From assembly GCF_031143425.1 (NCBI RefSeq), contig NC_090445.1:1574836049-1574900048 (forward strand): 64,000 nt of DNA, written 5' to 3'. Positions 55,700 to 64,000 of this stretch are shown here, piece by piece (position 1 is the stretch's first letter; every line of letters begins with the position of its first letter). The translations under genes and the position numbers were made by a program. Source of the DNA: Pleurodeles waltl (taxonomy: Eukaryota; Chordata; Amphibia; Caudata; Salamandridae). The notes under the pieces are model-generated. The model did no database searches. It had not been told where the DNA came from and saw only the letters and a list, made by a program, of their open reading frames with translations.

Positions 55700-57560
55700 G
55701 CAGTTTATGCAGTGGGAACAGCAGTGCACCTAGGTTCCCATCATTTGTATAGTCTAGAAACAACATGACAACAATGATAGTGTCTTATAGTTTGTGTGGA
55801 TATCCTAGGTGTGGGAAGATGCCACAAGCTTTTCCAGTTGTGACTGGAGGAGAGCTGTGAAAGTTGGAAACAAGAAGATTTATATTACATCCACATACAA
55901 ATAGTATGAGAAACCAAAGAGAGAGTTGATAAAATTAAGGGAGATGACAAAAGGGCCTAGGACAGAGCCTTATAAGACACCATCTGATAATGTAATGAGT
56001 GGGGATCGCTTGAACTGACAGTTGACAGAAAGTGATTGGTGAGACATCTAGAAGGAAAATCATTTGAGGGTTGACCTGGTGATATCAATGGTTATTATGG
56101 AGGATGTTAAGGCATAGTGACTGGCTGTGGGAAAAGCTGCACTTCAATTAGGGAGTGTAAGGTTCAACGAGAGATAGCTCTGGTGAGAAGATGTGATAAA
56201 CTTATGCTACATGAAAGGTCTGTTTCTTTAGAGTGGTTAGCATTGAAACCAGATTGGAGGGCATTGAACAATGCAATACAATAAAACCCACTTTACTGGC
56301 ATTTCAAGTCAGACACGTGTTGCAGAAGTAATCATGTGTAATAACCTAAATACTACACTCTGTCCAGTTGCTATAATTTTAGTTTACAGAGTGATTAGAA
56401 GTCCATGTGTTATGCAATGTGCGATTTTTAGTGACAAAGACATAATTCACTTCCCTAGCTGCAGTTTCTGACAGGTCTCCTAGGTTGATACTGAGGGCTT
56501 CATTCTCAAGAATCTGATGCATCGGGTCCCAAGCATCAGCTTTCTTGCGCTGCCTTACGGCCCCCTTACGATGCCATGGATGCACTGTAATTACAATACA
56601 GAAATTCTGATGCATCTGTGATGCTAAACTGACACATTGCTGGAGTAGCATCCAAAAAATAACGCTACTCCAGCAATGCAGATGGCCCCATTGAGAAAAG
56701 CCCTGCATCAGGTTTATGCCTGCTCTGAGCAGGCAGAAAAATTCTGATGCAGTGAAGTTGCAGAATGAGGAAGTGAAATGTTGTAAATTTCACTGCGTCA
56801 GTTCAATGTGGCTTTCCCCATGGGAATGCCTACCTTGGATACACTATACCTGGTGCAGATATAATGTGACGCAAGGCTTTGCAAACTGACGCATTGGGTC
56901 CAATGCGTCAGTTTGTAAATGTGGAGCAGTGTAGAGCACTGTTTGCACCACCGTCGTGTAAAAAAAAATGACGCAACTGTGGCGCAAAGGCCTTGTAAAT
57001 GAGGCCCTGAGTGTTTCTTCTTCAGTCAAACAGCACATTTCTGAGTTAAGAAATAGGATAAGGCTCCTAAAACAAGACAGTACAATATTTTAGAGAAGAA
57101 AGGGAGACACTGGATGCGGTTAGAAAGAAAGGTGGGTGATATCTGGATTTCTTTAATAGTGGGAGAAACACTGGGGACTTCAAGCTTAAGAAGCAGGTAG
57201 GAAAGTGTAATGAATTATTAAATAGAGCAGCCCGGGAGGGGAAGGCAAGAGATGTAATGGCTCAAGGACATGAATGAACGGATGGAGCGTGTGTGGGATT
57301 AGCAGTCTTGACTAAGAGGAAGCCGTGTGTTTACTGCAGAAGTAAAATCTGAGGGTCTGTCAGAGTGAAATGATGTGGTCACGGGACAGCAAGAGGATGG
57401 AAATGCAGCAGAACGTGGTTTAGGAAAAGCTTGTTTTATTGCAGTGAATTTGCAAATTAATTAGGAAGCAAAGTCCACTGTTTAGAGAATAATGTGTTAT
57501 GGTTGTTTCTGAGGGATAGAAATTTGTTTATGTTCTATGCTGGTCTTTGTGGGTGGGGTT
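55700..57560 (-). pseudogene. CR1/L2-type LINE reverse transcriptase relic, split by a MITE
   Basis: Minus-strand reading gives, on the far side of the MITE (about 57050-57200), a block resembling YRPVSxLPFxSKIL (HPVSPFFSKIL). On the near side it gives LQSGFNANHSKETDL near 56240 (family QSGFRxxHSTETAL) and GSVLGPFVISLNFINSLFG near 55950 (family PQGSVLGPLLFxxYxxxL). YLYVDV near 55890 stands at the YADD active site. Stops and frameshifts are scattered throughout. About 200 bp at 56290-56494 do not fit the LINE and may be a further insertion. Its orientation matches the gypsy relic beside it. Confidence 0.7.
56495..57007. mobile_element. 513-bp MITE with TGA duplication
   Basis: The element runs from GGGCTTCATTCTCAAG to CTTGTAAATGAGGCCC, flanked on both sides by TGA (56492-56494 and 57008-57010). 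Inside, GCATCAG/CTGATGC motifs recur in both orientations, and ACTGACGCATTGG pairs with CCAATGCGTCAGT near 56885-56912. It lies inside the LINE relic. Confidence 0.82.
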
Positions 57561-59064
57561 GAAGTAAGGTAATGAGGTTTTGTTAGCAGACAGATTTGGC
57601 ATTATCTCGGGCCGACGATAATACTTGCAGGGCTCTTTGTATTCTTGTAGTTGTTCAGTGGTTTTATTATTGTGCTGTTGGCGATGGCACAGGCACATCA
57701 TTGTTTACTGGAAGCGAATGTGAGGCGTGATCCGGGGATGTGGGCATAAAGCTGTGGGAAGGGCAGGACAAAAAATAAAATAGAGTTAAAAGCCAGCCTC
57801 AGGATATGGCTTAACTGATCAGATGGTGAAGTAGGTTACGGAAGTGTGAAGTAGTCATAAACCTGGTGGGTGTGGTTGAATCTGTGAAAACTTCCTTTTA
57901 GACAAATGGGAGGGTGCAGGCGGGGGATGATGGATGGGACACTGGTGAGATTTGCATGATGGCCTGAATGAGAGGTAAGTCTGTGTCTCAGTCTGTTTGA
58001 TGCCAGTATTAGGTCCAAGGGTTTACCCTGGTAGTACCTGGGTGTGGTGTACTTGCTAATCAGTGAGGCCTTCTGGGGAAGATGGAAGAATAAAGCGTAC
58101 TAAAGGTGTTTATTGAGGTTTAAATTCGAATTTCAAAGAATGATGAGTGGAGGGCTGGCCTAGCAGTTAGAGGCCTATGGGGCAAATTTAGGTGCGTATA
58201 CTTCATCGCAACGGCAACAGAATATACACACCGCTAACATGAAGATCCACCCTTATGATTTTGATGCAGGCATATATTCGGTTTGGCTACGGCGGTGACT
58301 ACTCTGTCACTACCATAGCCAAACCTTTCTGATGGCCCGAGGGAGTAAGGGATGCTGGAAAAATGGCGAAATGTTCGCCCCCCCAAACTGGAGAAGCGAA
58401 AATTTAAAAAATAAAAGAAGCAAAATGGAGTACAAGTAAGTGGTGAAGACGGGGAGTATCTTACATGCTAAATTAAAAAAAAACACATATGATTTCAATA
58501 CATAAAGATAATAAAAAAGGACAGTTCAAAACGAATAACCCACAATTAATTAAAACATAATAAAGTAGGATCACAATGTTAATTGCTTCAAATCTAAAAA
58601 TATAAGTGATTAAAGATCTTGATAAAATTACTTGAAACTAGTTATCTTTATGCTTTAGACCATAGTCGTCTACCGCGGTTGGCCACATCACATAATGTGC
58701 AATGACTTTGATTTGAATGGCAGTGGTTTGATCTCCAGGTTAGTTGCTTCCAAGTACGTACAGGGTTTTCTGGAAGTTGCTATTAGTACTTTGAAGACGC
58801 TTGAATGACACCCCAACCAATGACTCCACTTTTCCACTTTTGTGTGGACACATAGATTTAAAATTGTTGTGTCTCTCTTTTCCTAAGTTGTTGCTCCTTC
58901 ACTTCAGGGTGGAATGTACTGACGCCTCTACCATGGTGTCCGTGGGCCATGGTGAATTACGCCACCCCTGCTCCAAGTAGATGACACTGTGATTAGCATT
59001 TGGGTACTATTTGGGTAAAATCAAGGTGCTGGTCTCCGATCTCATCTGAGTGAACTAGTATTTT
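57561..59064. other. Unassigned 1.5 kb
   Basis: No recognisable coding motif or repeat, other than short inverted pairs around TTTGGCTACGGCGGTGA and its partial complement near 58280-58325. Confidence 0.4.
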
Positions 59065-59450
59065 CTAATGGCTTCAAGGGTTGGTCTGCAGTCATTTCTG
59101 GGTAGACTCCATATCTGGCATTACTGCTGGCTCAACAGCACCTCTGTGGGCTGGACTTTTTTCACTACAGACTCTATATACTATATATTACTGTGACTTA
59201 GGAGAATCTGCAGTGTTTGGCGTTCTGTTGGTCGTGTCTCTTCTTCATACACTATATTACAGGAGGACTAAGAGTGCTTCCAAGGGTTGAGCTTCAGATG
59301 CTCCGAAATAGACTCTATACACTGTATTACTGGTGGGTCAATAGAACCACCATGAGCCAGGCGCCTGATGCTCCTGGGTGGACTTAATATACCATGTTTG
59401 GGTTACCAGTGCCTACATGGGTTGGGCTTGTGTCACTCCAGATTTGACCT
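59065..59450. repeat. Diverged tandem repeat, period about 68 bp
   Basis: Variants of GGGTTGGGCTT, TAGACTCTATACACT and TATTACTGxTGG recur. Unit starts fall near 59078, 59146, 59281, 59350 and 59417, intervals of 67-69 bp with one double interval. The array is old. Confidence 0.6.
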
Positions 59451-61369
59451 CCATTAAACCTAAATCAGTGGGAGCTCCGTTTCTGACCAGGAACGCAAGC
59501 CTTGGATCATCCTATGACAAGAAATTAGGATCATTATTCTCCACATCCACTTTGGAATAGCAATGGAGACTTGACTGCTGGCTGGCTGACTCTGGGCTAA
59601 ACTGACTCCCTTACTACAAGTCAAAATGAAGCCATCCTTCACACTTCTGTCACATTGTGCTCCATGCATATGACTCTGCTACATGTGCTTGCTCAAGACT
59701 GGAGCACACTTGTTCAACCCCTGCATGAGCACCAAAACAGTCTACTTATTGGTGATACTTCTACCAAATGTCTGTGACAATGCACAACAAGCGGAGTATC
59801 CACTTACAATATCAACAAGAAAGCGTTTTGGGGTGTGGAAAAGCCTTATAGAAATGCTACAGTACAGTTGGGTGCTCCACAGGCAAAAAGAAAGATTGTT
59901 TTAGGATGAAGGAAAATTTAACAAGAGGTGTGTTTGATGTTTAATCTTGGAGGATAGATGAGTTTTCTAATTGTAGATTTAACTGTTTGAGGGTGCATAG
60001 AAAGATGAGGCGAGGGAAGGTGGAGATGGGGTTCCAAGACAATATGTGGGAGTGTGTAGTGTGACCGGACATAAAGGCCTGAAGTTTGACCAAAAACAGC
60101 ACCTTATGGCCAAGCCCCACCAGAGTATTCACATGGTGCCAGCACTGCAACATACGCATGCATCTTAAATGTTATTAATGCCTCTAAGCCAAAATAGCAC
60201 ACATTATGCCAGTACAATAGCACAAAAATTCAGCCAGCAAAATATCAAATAGAGACAACCGTCCTCAGAGCACAGACAGACAAGCAAAAACAGAGATCAA
60301 GCAGCCAGTCAGCATATAAGCATGAACTAGCATGCAGCAATTTAACACACACAGACAGCCACTACAATAGCACACACAGGAAAACTGCACCAGAAAACAC
60401 AAATGAAACAGAATACACAGCCAGCCAACACCAGGGGATGCAAATGCAGTCCGGGCCTGGCATAGTCTCCAGGTCACCAGGATGTTTAAGGTGTCTCAAA
60501 GAGCTGCTTTTTTGCTTTTATTAAATATGCCCTAGGGCAACTATGCCAAGAGCACACCCGTTCTTCGGGGAGGGCAGGTGACTGAAGAGTAAATCCAGGG
60601 CAGTAGCTGCAGAGTTAGTGGGGCAGGGTAAGAACCCCGAATTGACAGTATCAGCCAGCACATTGCTTACTGCAGTGCAGAAGCAGTTGAGTATGCTGAG
60701 AGGGTGGGTGGGGTGTGGGATAGCTCCATTTATAGCTGAGTGCAAGGAACTCTGTCTGGAGAACTGGTAATACTGGTTTCTGCATCACTTAGGTCTGCTT
60801 AGTGATCTGGGCTCCAGGTGTTAGTGCAGATGCAGTGAGTTCGTCTGAGGGAACGGGCATCATCCCTGGCAATGCAGGCCAGCTGCTGGTTGACCCTTTA
60901 TTACCATTCTCTCATCTGATAATGAAGAACCATGACTTCATCTACATACCTTCCTGCTCTCCACGAGCACAGTCATTACATACTTTAGGACCATGCCTGG
61001 CATACATGAGCTCTCTATGCACATTTGAGCATCATTTCTGGCACTTATGGGCCACCCAAACACACGTGAGCAGCATTCCAGGCTAATATGAGCTCCCTGG
61101 GCACTCTGGGAAGCCGTGTATGCTTGTTCATCACATCTAGCACATATTCAAAACAAAGCACACTTGAGCATCGGCCATGTGAGATATAGCCAGTACTTCC
61201 AAAGAGACAAAGTCCCTTTGTGATCAAGAATTAGGCTATAGTAACAATCATAGGTTTGAAATCAAAACATTGTAATAATATAAAAAATTATAGATGGTAA
61301 CACTTCGGTGAGATTACCACTATGACTCTCCTCTAAGCCATGGCATTCTGCATCACATGCACATATTTA
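59451..61369. other. Unassigned 1.9 kb
   Basis: The only structure noticed is loosely repeated GAGCATCATT/GAGCAGCATT phrases near 61020-61170. No gene is supported. Confidence 0.4.
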
Positions 61370-61420
61370 GATTCGTCCTGATGATGTTCCTACTATTCGC
61401 AAAGGATCGAAACGTTTGTT
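61370..61420 (+). other. Hammerhead-ribozyme-like core
   Basis: CTGATGA (61378-61384) is separated by 24 bases from GAAA (61409-61412). The intervening sequence can form a short stem (GTTCCT with AGGATC, one mismatch), as hammerhead stem II requires. Stems I and III could not be convincingly folded by eye. Penelope-like elements carry such motifs, but no Penelope coding sequence is visible nearby. Confidence 0.35.
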
Positions 61421-62289
61421 GACATGGCATGCAGACCCAATCTTGCATGCAAACTAAGGAAAATGCCCCGGTCTGTACTATAGTTACTTGGATTGCGAGA
61501 CACTGATTGCACTTGTATGTCATGTGCATGGCTTTGTTTGCTTGATCACACGGCCACATCACTTTTGCCTCACTCCCCCCTGCGCTGGATACTAATGAAA
61601 AATGTATTTATAATTTCGGATATTAACACATTGTTTTGATTTCTAACCTAATATTGTTACTAAAGTCTCATTCTTGATAACATAGGGACCCCTGTCCCTT
61701 TTGAACACTATTCACCCCAGGTCCCTATGTAACCTACTCCCCTCCCCCCCCCCACACACACACTTAGTCGCTTCTTGAAACAGAACACGAGCAGTTCTGA
61801 CATACTGGAGCAGCATCACTAGACAATTGAGCAACACTGACATATTTCAATAGCTCGACAATATACAGACAATTATTGACAGCATACCGGCACGCGATGG
61901 CATTGATTGGGATAATAGGTTTATGGTGAAATATTCGGACAGATATTATGGGAGGGTAGTGGGACTGCACGCAGGTCTGCTGTGTGACTTTTCACCGGCC
62001 CTGCTGGGCTGTCGGCGACAGAAGCCTGTTCGAAAACACCCCTGCTCGGCGAGCAGGATATAGTACTCCATCTGACTGTATTAGAGACCCTGGTTCATAA
62101 TGAGACGTTTTTACAAAATCTGTCTAAAAACGTGTCTTGTTGAAAGGCACACTCTGGCGCATAAAACATCTTGAAGGGGCAACATCCCTCGAAATGGCCG
62201 AGCTTGGTTTGGGTAAAAGGAAGGGCTCGTCGCTGGGGCAACACTCGCGAGGCTGTGCTATGCATTAAATTCCCATCATGGCTTCTGTG
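61421..62289. other. Unassigned, with C/AC microsatellite
   Basis: A poly-C plus AC run lies at about 61740-61763. The last 250 bases become steadily more GC-rich toward the CpG-rich block. Confidence 0.4.
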
Positions 62290-63440
62290 AATGAAAGATC
62301 CCCCTCAGCCAAGCAAGGATGAGGAAGGATGCGGCTTCACCGTGAGCTCCGGTCCAGAGTAGCACCGGCACACCCAGGAGCAGGTCTGGAGGAGGAGTAA
62401 GGCGACCCCAACACCTGCTCCCGCCCCTAGCCTTCTGTGGGGCAGAGGCCGGTGGAGGAGCTTGCCTGTGGGCCTGTGACTGGAGTTGGGGTCTAGTGAA
62501 TGGGTGGTACTGGTTGAGGGAGGGGGCTGTGCCTTGTGGAAGGGCTGAGGCCGGATGAGAAGGGAGCCCGTGGCACAGGAGGGGCAGTGCCAAGGGAGGG
62601 GCTCCAGAGAGGGCTCGGCTCTCACCATAGGCTGAGAAGCCTCGCTGAGGATGGCACGTCACAGGGGGCGGGGCTTCTGTGCGCCAGCTGAGGAGGTGAC
62701 AGCTCTCGGCAGACTGCAGAGGAGGCTGGGGGAAGGACACGGTGAGGAGGCGCGAGGGGCCGTAGCAGAGACTGCAGAGGAGGAGGAGGAGGCGAAGAGC
62801 CCAGAGCACAGACTGCAGATGAAGGCCCCAGGCTGGAGGTGACCGCCGACTGCACAGAAGGAGGTGAGTCTCACCAGAGACTGCTCACCGGAGCTCTCGG
62901 CGCGGGCAGGCGGTGACCGCTCAGAGCTGACACCACGGCAGGAGTGGGGAGCGCGGGGACCTGATGTTGAGGTAATGGGTGTGAATAGAAGACCCCCACC
63001 CACGGAGAGGAACCTGTGAGCCCCAGAAAAGGCTCATTGTTTTTTATGTCAGTGAAAAATCCTCCTTTCACCGCGCGATATACCAGAGAAGAGGCGTTGT
63101 GAAAGGAGGTAGAGCCACATACCATCAGGCCGGAGCATCCTCGGTGCGGCCGTGAATCCGACAGGGAGGTGTGCTCCAGAGGGAGGCAGAGGCTTGTCAG
63201 TGGCCTGCCCTACATGCCGGCAGGTGTGGGGGCAACCGGAGGGAGGGGGTGTGATTCCATTTATCATTGCGGGACCTGCAAGGGCATTGTTTCGGGTCGC
63301 ATCTGCAGGGGCAGTGAGCTGCAAGCGGCGGGATGTGGGTGGGAGAAAGCGAAGATGGGGTTGGAATAGCCGCTTTACATCTGCAGTGAGGAGATCTTCA
63401 GTGGAGCTGGCATCCTCTCCCACTGCACTAGCCCAGGATT
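62290..63440 (+). promoter_or_regulatory. CpG-rich promoter-like block with candidate first exon
   Basis: The base composition shifts sharply to GC-rich with many CpG dinucleotides, unlike the flanking AT-rich DNA. It holds a CRE/E-box-like CACGTCAC (62655-62662) and a GC box GGGGGCGGGGC (62664-62674). About 190 bp downstream is a strong splice donor, GAG|GTGAGT, with the intron starting at 62864. A plausible reading is a housekeeping-type promoter with a short, purine-rich first exon (about 62690-62863) whose gene continues to the right of the window. Long open frames on both strands here are typical of GC-rich DNA and carry no domain I recognise. A GC-rich repeat is the main alternative. 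Confidence 0.5.
62864..62869 (+). other. Candidate 5' splice site
   Basis: GTGAGT preceded by GAG is a near-consensus vertebrate donor, located 190 bp downstream of the GC box. A second, weaker GAG|GTAATG donor occurs near 62970. Confidence 0.4.
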
Positions 63441-63582
63441 GAATTATGGGCTTCTACCATTCGCCATTTCAGGAGCCATGCATTATTCCTTGGGGCCTAA
63501 CTTCATTCACCTCTGCGGCAGTGAGAAAGGTCCTCTGGGATTGCCACTTTCTTTCCCTAGTCGAAAGCGTGGAATGTAAGAT

Positions 63583-64000
63583 GGTCTGCCTCCATCCATC
63601 CCTCCAGGGACTCTGAAGTATGCAGTGGTCTGCTTCCATCCATCCTTGCAGCAAGAGTGAGTTATTCGCATGGACCTGTCTGTGTCCATCCTCACAGGAA
63701 CAGAGAGGTGGGTCTGCCTCCATCCAGCCACACACGGGCATCGAGGTATGCAGGTGGGCCGGCCTCCATCCAGCCATCCATGAGCAGGCGGGCATGTCTC
63801 CTTCAACCCATCCCTCAATGAAAAGAGAGGTATGGAGGTGGGACCTGATTGACTCCACCTGCCGCCAACCCAAACCCCCAATGATCAGTAAGGTGTGTAG
63901 TGGTCTGTTTCCATACATCTTTGCAGCAACAGTGATGTAGCCAAATAGACTTGGGTGCACCCATCCCCGCGGGAACAGTGAGGTATGAGAGCGGCCTGTT
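63583..64000. repeat. Minisatellite, period about 45 bp, reaching the window end
   Basis: Variants of GGTCTGCCTCCATCCATCC followed by CAGGAACAGTGAGGTATG recur from 63583 onward, with unit starts near 63583, 63627, 63673, 63711, 63756 and beyond (38-60 bp apart, mostly 44-46). About nine units are visible and the array is cut by the window edge. Because the period is near 45, a minus-strand frame (63469-63960) stays open and shows a 14-16-residue repeat (GWMEADxxL-like). Confidence 0.75.

Noticed and set aside
62276..62809. 177-aa minus-strand open frame
   Set aside because: GC-rich composition keeps frames open on both strands here; low-complexity Pro/Ser/Leu content and no domain argue against coding.
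1..64000. CRISPR array, bacterial operon, prophage or defence system
   Set aside because: No regularly spaced identical repeats, ribosome-binding patterns or dense coding; composition and elements are clearly vertebrate.

Overview
This window looks like intergenic DNA from a very large amphibian genome, most probably a salamandrid newt. Pleurodeles waltl is my best guess, recalled from its abundant Harbinger-type palindromic MITEs and from this LTR family; I could not run a search. I see no complete host protein gene, no bacterial operon structure, no CRISPR array and no tRNA or rRNA gene. Almost everything recognisable is a transposable element, and most are broken, nested or rearranged.

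Layout. 0-9 kb: a decayed Harbinger transposase (minus), an L1 ORF1 fragment (minus), a short hAT-like element, a CR1/L2-type LINE ORF2 relic (plus) split by a hAT-like element, and two palindromic MITEs. 9-18 kb: a hAT-like element with a perfect 8-bp target duplication, a relative of it, a diverged tandem repeat, a 156-bp nearly perfect palindrome, a LINE 3' fragment, a purine-rich tract and two more MITEs. 18-23 kb: a Ty3/gypsy gag-protease remnant leading into its 3' LTR. 24-31 kb: a 156-bp-period tandem array, a duplicated segment, a hAT-like element carrying a 980-bp GC-rich MITE, a 694-bp hAT-like element and a palindromic MITE. 32-36 kb: a LINE on the minus strand. 36-40 kb: a 3.8-kb LTR-type element with a 5-bp target duplication, probably a solo LTR. 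40-45 kb: an L1 ORF2 3' end. 45-49 kb: a solo LTR carrying its own MITE, inserted in a rearranged hAT/duplication complex. 50-57 kb: a second 155-bp palindrome, a hAT-like 5' end, a Ty3/gypsy pol relic (minus) split by a MITE, and a LINE RT relic (minus) split by another. 59 kb: a 68-bp-period array.

The last 1.7 kb differ. A GC- and CpG-rich block (about 62.3-63.4 kb) holds a GC box, a CRE-like site and a strong splice donor. It is the only credible trace of a host gene (promoter plus non-coding first exon). A 45-bp-period minisatellite follows and runs off the window.

The elements record a history: MITEs sit inside LTRs, LINEs and other DNA transposons, and several insertions can be dated relative to each other because the target duplication or an empty paralogous site is visible. 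The most unusual structures are the palindrome families: a 156-bp element whose arms are themselves hairpins, MITEs built from serial short palindromes, and a hAT-like family that keeps a hairpin near its 3' end while the stem sequence changes from copy to copy.
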